A stretch of DNA of 64,000 nt from Halomonas zincidurans B6 (GTDB lineage: Bacteria > Pseudomonadota > Gammaproteobacteria > Pseudomonadales > Halomonadaceae): positions 1,240,001 through 1,304,000 of the forward strand of contig NZ_JNCK01000001.1 in assembly GCF_000731955.1 (NCBI RefSeq), given 5' to 3'. Within the stretch, counting starts at the first letter, position 1. Each line of letters opens with the position of its first letter. Position numbers and translations under genes: made by a program. Below the pieces are notes generated by a model. It was not told the origin of the DNA. It saw only the letters and a program-made list of their open reading frames with translations, and did no database searches. Below, piece after piece: positions 25,885 to 35,813 of the stretch.

Positions 25885-26766
25885 ATGTCAGCCAGCGACG
25901 CGGACAACACCGCCGACATCGGCGTGGACGATTTCATTCGGCGTTTCGAGCGCGGCATGCAGGCGGTGACCGCCGCCGAAGACACGCTCACCGCGCGGCG
26001 CCGCTATGAAGCGCTGTGCAAAAGCTTCGCCCCGCCGGATCCCGACTCGCTGAGCGTCGTGGATAGCGAGCTCGACGGCGTTCGGGTGCGCCGTCTGCGC
26101 CCGTCGGGGATCAATGACGGCACCGCGACCGATGCCCGTGGCAATGAATGCATTCTCTACATCCACGGTGGCGGCTGGAGCCTGGGCTCGGCGAAGAGCC
26201 ATCATGGCATTGCCGCGGATCTCGCGGTGCGCCTCCAGCGCGAGGTGATCAGCGTCGACTATCGGTTAGCCCCCGAGGCCGACTACAGCCAGGCCATCGA
26301 CGACTGTCACGCGGTCGCCGAACTGGCCCGTCCGGTCGCGCTCATCGGCGACAGCGCCGGGGCCAGGCTGGGTCTGGACCTGGCCCGGCGGCTCGACTGG
26401 CAGCCGCCGCTGGGACTTGTCTACCCACCGGTAGGCACGCCCAGCCTGGAGACCCTGGGAGCGGATGCACCGCTACTCACTCGCGAGGATGTCCTTGCCA
26501 GTTGGCGGCAGGTCGCCCGCAGCGTTTCCAAACTGTGCGAAGCGCGGGCGCCGGCGCCGCAGATCGTCGCCCTGGCGGTCGAGCGCGATCCGTTGACACG
26601 GCCCTTCGAGGCGGCGATCGCCGACTGGCGCGCCAGCGGCGCCGAAATCGACTACTTCTGTGCGGCGGGCATGGTCCACGGCGCGCTGCATGCGCACGCC
26701 CGTTTGCCGGCGATGCGCGACGCCTGGGCTGCTTTCTGCCAGGCCTTGAAGGTACGCCTGGGCTGA
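25885..26766 (+). CDS. Alpha/beta hydrolase of the HSL type, probable short-chain acylcarnitine hydrolase
   Basis: 293-residue hormone-sensitive-lipase-like esterase. The oxyanion motif HGGGWSLG begins at His94, nucleophile Ser157 is in GDSAG, an acidic candidate lies in ERDPLTRP, and His is in GMVHGALHAHARLP near 265. It is the last gene of the carnitine unit, 21 bases after the thioesterase, with a GGAGG site. Homologous operons carry an esterase that frees carnitine from O-acylcarnitines, the most economical reading here, but specificity is inferred from context only. Confidence 0.75.
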   Translation: MSASDADNTADIGVDDFIRRFERGMQAVTAAEDTLTARRRYEALCKSFAPPDPDSLSVVDSELDGVRVRRLRPSGINDGTATDARGNECILYIHGGGWSLGSAKSHHGIAADLAVRLQREVISVDYRLAPEADYSQAIDDCHAVAELARPVALIGDSAGARLGLDLARRLDWQPPLGLVYPPVGTPSLETLGADAPLLTREDVLASWRQVARSVSKLCEARAPAPQIVALAVERDPLTRPFEAAIADWRASGAEIDYFCAAGMVHGALHAHARLPAMRDAWAAFCQALKVRLG

Positions 26767-26930
26767 GCCGCGCGCGGCGAATCCACGCCGCTTGCCATAT
26801 TGTGCCTGCCTGATCCGCATGGGCAGCTAGACTGGCAGTAATCGGACGTTCCCCGCCTGGCGAGCCGCGACGGGAATAGCCGAGTTGGTTCCATGCGTTT
26901 TCAAAAGCGTCGCTCGGCGGCGAAAGGCTA

Positions 26931-27794
26931 ATGGCAGCATCCTCTCTCGTGCCCCACGCTCTCGCAACTCGCGGTCCGCTGATCGCCATCGGCGGTGCCG
27001 AGGACCGGACCTCCGATCTGGCGGTCCTCAACCAGGTCTTTTCCCGCGCCCCGGCGGGCAACGCGGAGGTTGCGGTGATCGCCACCGCGAGCTCGATCCC
27101 CGGGCAGATCCTGCCTATCTATCAAGCCGCCTTCGAGCGGCTGGGCGCGAGTCAGGTCCACACGCTGGCGATGGAGGGTCGCCGCCAGGCGGCCGATGGC
27201 GAGATCGTGCGGCTGATCGAGCGCAGCGGGGTGATCTTCTTCACCGGCGGCGATCAGCTGCGATTGACCCACGTGATGGGCGGCTCGCCGGCGCTCAAGG
27301 CAATCCGCGCCCGCTTGCGGGCCGGCGCGGTGGTGGCCGGCACCAGCGCGGGGGCGGCGGCGCTGCCGAGCACCATGATCTACAACAGCACCGCCGAGGA
27401 TGCCCTGCGCAAGGGCGCGGTCAACATGACCTCGGGGCTCGGGCTGGTCGAGGGATTGATCATCGACAGCCATTTCCTCAAGCGCGGCCGCTTCACGCGG
27501 CTGATGGAGGTCGGGGCGGCCAATCCGCAACAGCTCGGGGTCGGCCTCAGCGAGGACGCCGGGGTGGTCATTCATCCTCACGGCGTGCTCGAGGCGATCG
27601 GCCCGGGCCACGTGATCATCATCGACAGCCGCGACCTGGCCAGTTCGAACATCGCCGAGCTGGAGATGGGCGCGCCGGTGGCGATCGAGAACATGATCCT
27701 GCATGCGCTGATCAGCGGCAACGGCTTCGACGTCGAGGCGCGACGCTATCTCGCCAGCGAGGCGCTACGGGCCTGCCTCGCGGAGAGTCGATGA
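26931..27794 (+). CDS. cphB: Cyanophycinase CphB
   Basis: Serine peptidase (family S51) that cuts cyanophycin, the poly-Asp backbone with Arg side chains, into beta-Asp-Arg dipeptides. 287 residues. IGGAEDR near the start, FFTGGDQLRLTHVMGGSP, nucleophile Ser139 in AGTSAGAAALPSTMIY, and GLGLVEGLIIDSHFLKRGR are all family signatures. No secretion signal, so it is the intracellular form. It overlaps cphA by 4 bases, coupling breakdown and synthesis. Confidence 0.95.
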   Translation: MAASSLVPHALATRGPLIAIGGAEDRTSDLAVLNQVFSRAPAGNAEVAVIATASSIPGQILPIYQAAFERLGASQVHTLAMEGRRQAADGEIVRLIERSGVIFFTGGDQLRLTHVMGGSPALKAIRARLRAGAVVAGTSAGAAALPSTMIYNSTAEDALRKGAVNMTSGLGLVEGLIIDSHFLKRGRFTRLMEVGAANPQQLGVGLSEDAGVVIHPHGVLEAIGPGHVIIIDSRDLASSNIAELEMGAPVAIENMILHALISGNGFDVEARRYLASEALRACLAESR

Positions 27795-30433
27795 ACATTC
27801 TCGAACATCGCGCCCTGCGCGGGCCGAACTACTACAGCCGCTACCTGGCGATCTTCATGCGCCTGGACATCGGCGAACTCGAACAGCGGCCGAGCGACAC
27901 CATGCCCGACGTCGTCGCGCGTCTCACCGAGCAGATGCCCACCCTCGCGGAGCATCGCTGTTCGATCGGTCGCCGCGGCGGCTTCCTGGAGCGGCTGGCC
28001 CGCGGCACCTGGGCCGGGCACGTCGTCGAGCACGTGGCGATCGAACTGCAGAACCTGATCGGCTTCTCGGTGGGCTACGGCAAGACGCTGGATACCTATG
28101 AGACGGGCATCTACAACGTCATCTATCGTTACCGGGACGAGGCCTGCGGGCTGGCGGCCGGCGTCGAGGCGGTGGACTTCGTCGAGCGTCTGTTCGACGG
28201 TCGGGCGATCGACATGCCAATGATCATTGCACGGCTCAAGACGGTCCGCGACGCGCACATGCTGGGGCCGTCCACCGCCTCGATCGTCGCTGCGGCAAGC
28301 CAGCGCGGCATCCCCTGGACGCGGCTGAGCGAGGACAGCAGCTATGTGCAGCTCGGCCACGGCCATCGTCAGCAGCGCATCCAGGCGACCGTGACGGGGC
28401 GTACCGGGTTGCTCGGCTACAGCATCGCCGACGACAAGCACTGGACCAAGCAACTGCTCGACGATGCGGGGATTCCGGTGCCGCGCGGCTGGGTGTGCGA
28501 TTCGTACGAGGCGGCGCTCGAGGCGGCGCGAAACCTGGGCTATCCGCTCGCGGTGAAGCCGCTGGCGGGCAATCACGGCCGCGGCGTGAGCACCGACATC
28601 CACGATGGTCACGACCTGCGCGAGGCTTTCGAGACCGCGGCCCGGCAGCACCCGTCGGTGATCGTCGAGCAGTACATCCGTGGCGACGACCACCGCCTGC
28701 TGGTGATCGACGGCACCCTCGTCGCCGCGGCGCGGCGGCGTCCGGCGCATGTCGTCGGCGACGGCGTCTCCACCCTGCAAGCGCTGGTTGAGACCGAGAA
28801 TCGCGATCCCCGGCGCGGCCTGGGCCACGAGAACCTGCTCACCCGGATCGAGCTGGACGCCCAGTCGCAGCGCTTGATCGAGCAGCAGAACCTGACCCCG
28901 CAGAGCGTGGTCGCCAGCGGCGAGATCGTCTACCTCAAGGCCACCGCCAACCTGAGCACCGGCGGCACGGCCACCGACGTGACCGACGAGGTCCACCCGG
29001 GAGTCCGCTACCTGGCGGAGCGCATCGCACGGTTGGTGGGGCTCGACATCATCGGCATCGACCTGGTGGCCGAGACCCTGAGCCGCCCGCTGGAGGAACA
29101 GGCCGCGGCGGTGGTCGAGGTCAACGCCGGGCCGGGGTTTCGCATGCACCTGTCGCCGACCCATGGCGAGGGCCGCGAGGTCGGCCGCCACGTGGTGGAT
29201 ATGTTGTTCGCCGAGGGCGACGACGGGCGCATCCCGATCGTCGCGGTCACCGGCACCAACGGCAAGACCACCACGGTCAGGCTGCTTGCCCACCTGCTGC
29301 GCCAGGCCGGGCGCAAGGTGGGCATGGCCTGCACCGGCGGCATCGAAATCGACAACCACGTAATCCTGCGCGGCGATTACAGTGGCCCCCAGGCGGCGGC
29401 CATCGTGCTGCGCGAACCGACCGTCGAGTACGCGGTACTCGAGGTGGCGCGTGGCGGGATCATGCGCCGCGGGCTGGGCTTCGACGCCTGCGACGTGGGG
29501 GTGCTGCTGAACATCGCCAGCGATCATCTCGGCGAAAGCGACATCCATAGCCTCGACGACCTGGCGCGCTGCAAGACGGTGGTCATCGATGCGGTGCGCG
29601 AGGGCGGAAAGGCCGTGCTCAATGCCGACGATTCCCGGACGCTGGCGGCCCAGGAGTGGGTGCGGGGCGAGAGTATCTTCTTCACCCTGGATTCCGACTC
29701 GCGGGCGGTGCGGCGTCACGTCCGCGAGCACGGCGTGGCCTTCACCGTGGTCAACGGCTGCATCGTGATGCGCCAGGGGCACGTCGAGGCCGAGATCGTT
29801 CCGGTCCTTGACGTGCCCATCGCCTTCGAGGGCCATGCCCGCTTCAACGTCGCCAACGCGCTGGCCGCCGCCGCCGCCGCCCATGCGCTGGGACTGGGCA
29901 TCGCCGACATCCAGCGCGGCCTGCGTACCTTCCACCCCTCGCATGGCCAGAACCCCGGACGCACCAACCTGATCATGGCCGACGGGGTCCAGGTGCTGGT
30001 CGACTACGGCCACAACGTCGCGGCGCTCATCGCCCTCGACGAACTGATCTGCCGGCTGCCCGCGCGGCGACGCATCGGCGTGGCCAGCGCGCCGGGCAAC
30101 CGCCGTGACGAGGATCTCGTGGCGCTGGGCGAGCAGCTCGCCAGGATGCACGATGCGCTCTATATCTACGAAACCGATCCGCGTGGGCGCGCCGCCGGCG
30201 AAACCGCCGCGCTGCTGGGGCGTGGCGCCGAATCGCCGGCCGCCGCTGGCCACGCCGGGCGCGGCGACCATGTCTGTCGCGTCGCGCTGATCATGGACGA
30301 GAACCAGGCCATCGATGCGGCCTTCGCCGAGGCCGATCAGGGCGACCTGTTGGTCCTGTTGATCGACGACATCGACAGCGTCATCGCGCGACTCAAGGGG
30401 CGCCGGTTCGGCGCCGTGGCCGAGGGCTTGTGA
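27791..30433 (+). CDS. cphA: Cyanophycin synthetase CphA
   Basis: Non-ribosomal, ATP-dependent polymerase that alternately adds Asp and Arg to a cyanophycin primer. 880 residues, the usual CphA1 size. Three regions are seen: an N-terminal domain (1 to about 160, starting MNILEHRALRGPNYYSRY), an ATP-grasp domain (about 215-475, YPLAVKPLAGNHGRGVS; VEVNAGPGFRMH) for Asp addition, and a Mur-ligase-like domain with P-loop GTNGKTT at 488-494 for Arg addition. The start is fixed by the overlap with cphB and the family-typical N terminus; the longer in-frame opening upstream is the cphB shadow. Product: an intracellular nitrogen/carbon reserve. Confidence 0.96.
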   Translation: MNILEHRALRGPNYYSRYLAIFMRLDIGELEQRPSDTMPDVVARLTEQMPTLAEHRCSIGRRGGFLERLARGTWAGHVVEHVAIELQNLIGFSVGYGKTLDTYETGIYNVIYRYRDEACGLAAGVEAVDFVERLFDGRAIDMPMIIARLKTVRDAHMLGPSTASIVAAASQRGIPWTRLSEDSSYVQLGHGHRQQRIQATVTGRTGLLGYSIADDKHWTKQLLDDAGIPVPRGWVCDSYEAALEAARNLGYPLAVKPLAGNHGRGVSTDIHDGHDLREAFETAARQHPSVIVEQYIRGDDHRLLVIDGTLVAAARRRPAHVVGDGVSTLQALVETENRDPRRGLGHENLLTRIELDAQSQRLIEQQNLTPQSVVASGEIVYLKATANLSTGGTATDVTDEVHPGVRYLAERIARLVGLDIIGIDLVAETLSRPLEEQAAAVVEVNAGPGFRMHLSPTHGEGREVGRHVVDMLFAEGDDGRIPIVAVTGTNGKTTTVRLLAHLLRQAGRKVGMACTGGIEIDNHVILRGDYSGPQAAAIVLREPTVEYAVLEVARGGIMRRGLGFDACDVGVLLNIASDHLGESDIHSLDDLARCKTVVIDAVREGGKAVLNADDSRTLAAQEWVRGESIFFTLDSDSRAVRRHVREHGVAFTVVNGCIVMRQGHVEAEIVPVLDVPIAFEGHARFNVANALAAAAAAHALGLGIADIQRGLRTFHPSHGQNPGRTNLIMADGVQVLVDYGHNVAALIALDELICRLPARRRIGVASAPGNRRDEDLVALGEQLARMHDALYIYETDPRGRAAGETAALLGRGAESPAAAGHAGRGDHVCRVALIMDENQAIDAAFAEADQGDLLVLLIDDIDSVIARLKGRRFGAVAEGL

Positions 30434-30483
30434 TCGGCCGCGAGGGACCACCGATCATGGCTGACACGAACGGAGGAGTGCCC

Positions 30484-31659
30484 ATGGCGCTAGAGGTCGA
30501 GGAAAGCGCGGCGCTGCTGACGCTGATCCGCGTCGGTCATATCTACGCCCCCGAGCCGCTCGGCGCCGGCGACATCCTGATCGCCGGCGGTCGCATCGCC
30601 GCGATCGGAGCCCCCCTCGAGGTCCCGTCCGGCTGGCCGCTGCGGATCGTGGAGGCGCCCGAACTGACCGCGGTGCCGGCATTCATCGACCAGCACGTCC
30701 ACGTCACCGGTGGTGGCGGGGAGGGCGGCTGCGCCACCCGTTGCCCGGAGATTACCGCGCTCGAGATCGCCGCGATGGGCATCGGCACCGTGGTCGGCGT
30801 GCTGGGCACCGACAGCGTCAGCCGCTCGCCGGCGGATCTGCTGGCCAAGGTTCGCGGGCTGCGCGCCGAGGGCATCGCGGCCTACCTGTATACCGGCGCC
30901 TATCGGGTGCCGCCGCCGACCCTGACCGGCGACCTGCAGCGCGACCTGGCGTGGATCCCCGAGGTGCTCGGCCTGGGCGAACTGGCGATTTCCGACCACC
31001 GCTCGAGCCAGCCGCGTCAGCACGAGATCGAGCGGCTGGTGAGCGACGTCCGGGTGGGGGCGATGCTGGCCGGCAAGCGCGGCATCTGCCACTTCCATGT
31101 CGGCGACGGCGAGCGCGGGCTGGAGCCGCTGCGACGGCTGCTGAGCGAAACCGAGATACCCGCCGAGCAGGTGATCCCCACCCACGTCAATCGTCGCCGG
31201 GCGCTGCTCGAGGAGGCCGCGGACTACGCCCTGCGCTTTGGCGCGAACGTCGACGTGACGGCCTTCGAGGACCCAGGAGAGGCGGGGCTCGATGGCTTCG
31301 ACGCGGTCTGCCGGCTGCTCGAGCGCGGCGTCCCGCTGGCGCGCATCACGTTGAGTTCCGACTGCAACGGCAGCCTGCCGGAGTTCGACGCTGCGGGACG
31401 CTATCTGGGCATGCGGGTGGCGCGAAACACCGCCCTGATCGCCGCCTGGCGGCGCTTGGTGCAAGAGGGCGTGCTGCCGCTGGAGCGGGCGCTCGGACTG
31501 ATTTCCGGGCACGTCGCGCAGGTGCTCGGGCTGCAGCATCGCAAGGGGCGACTGGCAGTCGGCCACGACGCCGATGTGACGCTCGTCGACGCCGCGCTCA
31601 CGCCGTGCCAGACCTTCGTCAATGGCCGCCGTGTGTATGATGTCGGGACGGCCGGCTGA
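30484..31659 (+). CDS. iadA: Isoaspartyl dipeptidase IadA
   Basis: Zinc metallopeptidase of the amidohydrolase fold (M38) that hydrolyses beta-aspartyl dipeptides, here most likely beta-Asp-Arg from cyanophycin, releasing Asp and Arg. 391 residues from the ATG at 30484, which has GGAGGAG five bases upstream; GTG at 30430 and ATG at 30457 are poorer. Metal-site motifs are FIDQHVHVTGGGGEGG, HFHVGDG, PTHVNRRR and SSDCNGSLP. The C terminus is the amidohydrolase composite domain (GRLAVGHDADVTLVD). It completes a cphB-cphA-iadA unit. Confidence 0.93.
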   Translation: MALEVEESAALLTLIRVGHIYAPEPLGAGDILIAGGRIAAIGAPLEVPSGWPLRIVEAPELTAVPAFIDQHVHVTGGGGEGGCATRCPEITALEIAAMGIGTVVGVLGTDSVSRSPADLLAKVRGLRAEGIAAYLYTGAYRVPPPTLTGDLQRDLAWIPEVLGLGELAISDHRSSQPRQHEIERLVSDVRVGAMLAGKRGICHFHVGDGERGLEPLRRLLSETEIPAEQVIPTHVNRRRALLEEAADYALRFGANVDVTAFEDPGEAGLDGFDAVCRLLERGVPLARITLSSDCNGSLPEFDAAGRYLGMRVARNTALIAAWRRLVQEGVLPLERALGLISGHVAQVLGLQHRKGRLAVGHDADVTLVDAALTPCQTFVNGRRVYDVGTAG

Positions 31660-31749
31660 CGGCATGCTCGGGCAGCGGCGTCGGCGATTTCCGCGCGACG
31701 GCCCATTCCCGTTACACTATCAGGATTGGTCCATGGCGGATGTCGAGCG

Positions 31750-32232
31750 ATGCATTGTCCCTTTTGCGGTAAGAACGACACCAAGGTCACCGACTCGCGG
31801 CTGGTCGCCGAGGGCGATCAGGTGCGACGGCGTCGTCAGTGCGCCGGTTGCGGTGAGCGTTTCACCACCTACGAGACCGCCGAACTGGTCATGCCGCGGG
31901 TGATCAAGGCCGATGGCTCGCGGGAATCGTTCGACGAACGCAAGCTGCGCGACGGCATGCTGCGCGCGCTGGAGAAACGCCCGGTGAGCGCCGAGTCCAC
32001 CGAGGCCGCCGTCGAACGCATTCGCCAGCGCCTGCGCGCCCGCGGCGAGCGCGAAATCGAGGCCGGCGAGATCGGTGAGGAGGTGATGCGCGCCTTGAAG
32101 CGTCTCGATCAGGTCGCCTACATTCGCTTCGCCTCGGTCTACCGGCGCTTCCAGGACATCGACGAGTTTCGTGCCGAGATCGACCGTCTGGCCCAGGAGC
32201 CCAATTTCTCGCCCAACGAGGAAGAGCACTGA
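31750..32232 (+). CDS. nrdR: Transcriptional repressor NrdR
   Basis: ATP/dATP-sensing repressor of ribonucleotide reductase genes. 160 residues: zinc ribbon at the N terminus (MHCPFCGKN, then [11 protein letters not shown], giving four Cys ligands), then an ATP-cone domain beginning [19 protein letters not shown]. The start at 31750 is chosen because the family begins MHCPFC; the longer opening upstream adds residues not found in NrdR. It heads the conserved nrdR-rib-nusB-thiL-pgpA block, about 60 bases before ribD. Confidence 0.97.
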   Translation: MHCPFCGKNDTKVTDSRLVAEGDQVRRRRQCAGCGERFTTYETAELVMPRVIKADGSRESFDERKLRDGMLRALEKRPVSAESTEAAVERIRQRLRARGEREIEAGEIGEEVMRALKRLDQVAYIRFASVYRRFQDIDEFRAEIDRLAQEPNFSPNEEEH

Positions 32233-32292
32233 GCACCTGCTTATCGGCGCGGCGTGCTCCGAGGCGTTGATGTTCACTCTTCAGGGAATGAC

Positions 32293-33429
32293 ATGCCCAA
32301 GACGACTCCCGAATCCTGCATGGCCCGCGCGCTCAAGCTGGCGCGGCGCGGTCTTTACACCACCGATCCCAATCCGCGCGTCGGCTGCGTGCTGGTCAAG
32401 GGCGGGCGCATCGTCGGTGAAGGCTGGCACGTGCGCGCCGGCGAGCCGCATGCCGAGATCCACGCGCTGCGTGCGGCCGGCGAGGCGGCGCGCGGGGCGA
32501 CTGCCTACGTGACGCTGGAGCCCTGCGCGCACCACGGCCGCACCGGGCCCTGCGCCGAGGCGCTGATCGAGGCCGGCGTGGCCAGGGTCGTGGCGGCAAT
32601 GAGCGATCCCAACCCCGAGGTGAGTGGGCGCGGCCTGACGCTGCTGCGCGAGGCCGGCGCGGCGGTCGAGCTGGGCCTGCTGGAAAGCGAGGCACGGGCC
32701 CTGAACCCGGGGTTTATCGCGCGGATGAGTCGCGGCCGGCCGTTCGTGCGGCTGAAGATGGCGATGAGTCTCGATGCGCGCACCGCGATGGCCAGCGGCG
32801 AATCGCAGTGGATCACCGGTCCCGCGGCGCGGCGCGAGGTGCAGCGCCTGCGCGCGCGCTCGAGCGCGGTGATGACCGGTGTCGAATCGGCGATCTTCGA
32901 CAACTCGCGGCTCACCGTGCGTGCCGATCAATTGGGCATCGAGGGCGAGCAGGGCGAGGCGATCGCCGCTCGCCAGCCGCTGCGGGTGATCGTCGACACG
33001 CGCTTGCGGCTGCCGCTGGCGGCGGCCTGCCTGAGCGAGCCGGGGCGTACGCTGATCGTCGCCTGCAGCCAGGACGCCGAGCGTCGTGCCGCCCTGGAAG
33101 CGGCCGGCGCCGAAGTGCTGATCATGCCCAGCGGGCGCGATGGACGCGTCGATCTGGCGGCGCTGCTCGATCATCTGGCTGCCCACGAGGCGTGCAACGA
33201 GGTCCTGCTGGAGACCGGGGCGACGCTAGCCGGGGCGATGCTCGACGCCGAGCTGATCGACGAGATGCAGTTGTTCGTCGCGGCCACGCTGCTGGGCGGC
33301 GAGGCGCGCCCGCTGTTCGCCATCCCCGGGCTCGAGCGCATGGCCCAGCAGCGCCCGTTGCTGATCGACGACATCCGCGCCGTCGGCCACGACTGGCGGA
33401 TCATCGCCCGCCCGCAACGCGGCGTATGA
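32293..33429 (+). CDS. ribD: Riboflavin biosynthesis deaminase/reductase RibD
   Basis: Bifunctional: an N-terminal deaminase (EC 3.5.4.26, residues 1 to about 145) and a C-terminal 5-amino-6-(5-phosphoribosylamino)uracil reductase (EC 1.1.1.193). Zinc-site motifs [15 protein letters not shown] and [21 protein letters not shown] are intact. The reductase part contains [24 protein letters not shown]. 378 residues, normal length. The ATG at 32293 is preferred over one at 32254 because it leaves a compact family-like N terminus. No FMN riboswitch is evident in the 60-base gap to nrdR. Confidence 0.95.
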   Translation: MPKTTPESCMARALKLARRGLYTTDPNPRVGCVLVKGGRIVGEGWHVRAGEPHAEIHALRAAGEAARGATAYVTLEPCAHHGRTGPCAEALIEAGVARVVAAMSDPNPEVSGRGLTLLREAGAAVELGLLESEARALNPGFIARMSRGRPFVRLKMAMSLDARTAMASGESQWITGPAARREVQRLRARSSAVMTGVESAIFDNSRLTVRADQLGIEGEQGEAIAARQPLRVIVDTRLRLPLAAACLSEPGRTLIVACSQDAERRAALEAAGAEVLIMPSGRDGRVDLAALLDHLAAHEACNEVLLETGATLAGAMLDAELIDEMQLFVAATLLGGEARPLFAIPGLERMAQQRPLLIDDIRAVGHDWRIIARPQRGV

Positions 33430-33561
33430 CGCTCCTCATGGGACTGGCGCGCGCGCCTGCAGACAGGTACCCTGACCGCCGACCTGACCCGGCGTAGCGA
33501 CAAAGGCGCACGAAACAGTCGCCATTTGCCGACAACGCCGCTCGAAAAGACCGGAGATTCC

Positions 33562-34779
33562 ATGGCGCTCTCTTCTTCACAGTCTGCTTCTTCACAGTCG
33601 GCTTCTTCACAGCCCGCCGACGATTCGACGTCCGCCCAGGGCCTGGCACGTATCGAAGCGCTGGTCGAAGACATTCGCCAGGGCAAGATGGTGATCCTCA
33701 TGGACGATGAGGATCGCGAGAACGAAGGCGACATCATCATGGCCGCCGAAAAGGTCGAGGCCGAGCATATCAACTTCATGGCGCGCCATGCCCGCGGCCT
33801 GATCTGCCTGCCGATGACCCGCGAGCGCTGCGAGCGGCTCAACCTGCCGTTGATGGTGCGCGACAACGGCTCGGGCTTCGGCACCAAGTTCACGCTGTCG
33901 ATCGAGGCCGCCGAGGGCGTTTCCACCGGCATCTCCGCCGCCGACCGGGCGCGCACCGTGCAGGCCGCGGTGGCGCGCGACGCCAGGCCCGCGGATATCG
34001 TCCAGCCCGGGCACATCTTCCCGCTGATGGCCGAGCCGGGCGGGGTGCTGCGCCGCGCCGGGCACACCGAAGCGGCCTGTGACCTGGCGGCGATGGCCGG
34101 TTTCGAGCCGAGCGGAGTGATCTGCGAGGTGATGAGCGACGACGGCAGCATGGCGCGGCGCCCAGAGCTGGAGCGCTTCGCCGCCGAGCACGGCCTGAAG
34201 ATCGGCACCATCGCCGATCTGATCCACTACCGCATGCATACCGAGCAGACCATCGAGCATGTCGAGTCGCAGCCGGTCGAGACCGCCTTCGGCCCGATGA
34301 CCCTGAATGTGTTCCACGACCGCATCCAAGGCGCCCACCATCTGGCGCTGGTCAAGGGCGAGCCGACGCCCGATGCGGCGACCACCGTGCGCGTGCACCT
34401 GGCCGACAGCCTGCGCGATCTGCTGACGCTGCAAAAGGCTGAGCGCAGCAACTGGACCGCCCATCACGCCCTGGCGAAGATCGCCGCGGCGGAGGCGGGG
34501 GTCTTCGTGCTGCTCGACGACGGCCGCGCCTCGCTCGACTTCAAGTCGCAGCTGGATATCTTCCTCGAGCGTCGCCGGGCGCCGCGCACCAGCGATTCCG
34601 ATGGCGCCGGCAACTACCTGATGATCGGCACCGGCTCGCAGATCCTGCGTCAGCTGGGGGTCGGCAGGATGCGCCTGTTGAGTTCGCCGTGGAAGTTCTC
34701 CGCGCTGTCGGGTTTCGACCTGGAAGTGGTCGAGCGGCTGGATGCCGATTCCGCCGCTGCGGGCGAGCCGCTAGACTAA
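33562..34779 (+). CDS. ribB: RibBX: DHBP synthase fused to a degenerate GTP cyclohydrolase II domain
   Basis: The N-terminal domain (about 25-225) is 3,4-dihydroxy-2-butanone-4-phosphate synthase (EC 4.1.99.12), with [31 protein letters not shown] and HTEAACDLA. The C-terminal domain aligns with RibA, but the zinc-binding Cys cluster (Cys-x10-Cys-x-Cys) is missing. Where RVHSECLTGD-like sequence is expected there is [16 protein letters not shown], with no Cys. GTP cyclohydrolase II activity is therefore unlikely and a separate RibA should exist elsewhere, as in known RibBX hybrids. The start at 33562 follows CCGGAGA. The first 20 residues contain a Ser/Gln/Ala repeat. A riboflavin synthase gene (ribE), often next to ribD, is absent here. 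Confidence 0.9.
   Translation: MALSSSQSASSQSASSQPADDSTSAQGLARIEALVEDIRQGKMVILMDDEDRENEGDIIMAAEKVEAEHINFMARHARGLICLPMTRERCERLNLPLMVRDNGSGFGTKFTLSIEAAEGVSTGISAADRARTVQAAVARDARPADIVQPGHIFPLMAEPGGVLRRAGHTEAACDLAAMAGFEPSGVICEVMSDDGSMARRPELERFAAEHGLKIGTIADLIHYRMHTEQTIEHVESQPVETAFGPMTLNVFHDRIQGAHHLALVKGEPTPDAATTVRVHLADSLRDLLTLQKAERSNWTAHHALAKIAAAEAGVFVLLDDGRASLDFKSQLDIFLERRRAPRTSDSDGAGNYLMIGTGSQILRQLGVGRMRLLSSPWKFSALSGFDLEVVERLDADSAAAGEPLD
33574..33618 (+). repeat. Three 15-base tandem repeats encoding Ser-Ser-Gln-Ser/Pro-Ala
   Basis: Units at 33574-33588, 33589-33603 and 33604-33618 (TCTTCACAGTCTGCT-like) encode three copies of [10 protein letters not shown] at the N terminus of RibBX. The array is in frame, outside the catalytic domain, and could vary in copy number without disrupting the gene. 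Confidence 0.9.
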
Positions 34780-34820
34780 GCCCCTTTTTGTCAGGACCCT
34801 TTTTTTGCCAGGACAAGGCT

Positions 34821-35303
34821 ATGCAACCGATTTCTCAAGTCGAAGGTTCCTTCACCGATGTCGACGCTCGCTACGTGATCGTCGTGGGGCGTTTCAACCA
34901 CCACGTGGTCGACAGCCTGGTCGAGGGCGCCGTCGATAGCCTGGTGCGCCACGGTGTCGACGAGGACAATATCGATATCGTCCACGTCCCCGGCGCCTGG
35001 GAATTGCCGCTGGCCGTCAAGCGCGCGCTGCGTGTGGTCAAGCCCGACGCGGTGATCGCGCTGGGTACGGTGATCCGCGGCGGCACGCCGCATTTCGAGT
35101 ATGTCGCCGGCGGCTGCAACAGCGCGCTGGGCGCCCTGCAGCTGGAATTCGAGACGCCGGTCGCCAACGGCGTGCTGACCGTCAATTCCATCGAGCAGGC
35201 CATCGAGCGCGCCGGCACCAAGGCTGGCAACAAGGGCGCCGAGGCGGCCATGGCGGCGATGGAAATGGTCTCGCTGATGAAGCGCTTCGGAGGCCAGGCA
35301 TGA
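34821..35303 (+). CDS. ribH: 6,7-dimethyl-8-ribityllumazine synthase RibH
   Basis: Condenses 3,4-dihydroxy-2-butanone-4-phosphate with the pyrimidine from RibD (EC 2.5.1.78). 160 residues; [36 protein letters not shown] and [19 protein letters not shown] are classic lumazine-synthase motifs, with the catalytic His in the last. The ATG at 34821 follows GGACAAGG. The stop overlaps the nusB start (ATGA). Confidence 0.97.
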   Translation: MQPISQVEGSFTDVDARYVIVVGRFNHHVVDSLVEGAVDSLVRHGVDEDNIDIVHVPGAWELPLAVKRALRVVKPDAVIALGTVIRGGTPHFEYVAGGCNSALGALQLEFETPVANGVLTVNSIEQAIERAGTKAGNKGAEAAMAAMEMVSLMKRFGGQA

Positions 35304-35800
35304 GTCGCCGCGAACAGCCCACGAGCAGTGCCCGCGAGGCACGTCACGCCGCCCGCGAACTGGCCGTCCAGGGCCTCTATCAGTGGCAGATGACCGGCAA
35401 GGCGGTGGCCAGCGTGGAAGTCGAGTTCCGCAGCCAGATCGCCGACGAGGATCTCGCCGATCACGAGAACTGGCGCAAGGTGATGGAGATCGCCGACCTG
35501 GCGCTGTTTCACGACCTGCTGCACAACGTGGCCCGCAACTGCGGCGAGCTGGACGCCGCCATCGCGCCGCTGCTCGATCGGCGCATCGAGGATCTCGACG
35601 CCATCGAGCTGGCGATCCTGCGTCTCGGCGCCTACGAGCTGTCGCATCGCCTCGAAGTGCCGTATCGCGCGGTGATCAACGAAGGCGTCGAGCTGGCCAA
35701 GTCGTTCGGCGCCACCGATGGCCACAAGTATGTCAACGGCATCCTCGACAAGCTCGCCGGGCGCTTGCGGATGACCGAGGTCAGCGCACGCCGTCGCTGA
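35300..35800 (+). CDS. nusB: Transcription antitermination factor NusB
   Basis: RNA-binding component of the rRNA antitermination complex, working with NusE/S10 on boxA. 166 residues, all-helical; [15 protein letters not shown] at the start and [32 protein letters not shown] at the end are family signatures. Coupled to ribH by overlap, as in many gammaproteobacteria. Confidence 0.96.
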   Translation: MSRREQPTSSAREARHAARELAVQGLYQWQMTGKAVASVEVEFRSQIADEDLADHENWRKVMEIADLALFHDLLHNVARNCGELDAAIAPLLDRRIEDLDAIELAILRLGAYELSHRLEVPYRAVINEGVELAKSFGATDGHKYVNGILDKLAGRLRMTEVSARRR

Positions 35801-35813
35801 CGTGCCCGTTGCC

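Noticed and set aside
27746..30451. 901-codon open frame on the minus strand opposite cphA
   Set aside because: Same shadow effect; cphA has every expected motif and the antisense product looks like no known protein.
31660..33561. Possible FMN riboswitch for the riboflavin genes
   Set aside because: The gaps before ribD (60 bases) and ribBX (132 bases) are too short or lack the conserved RFN core.
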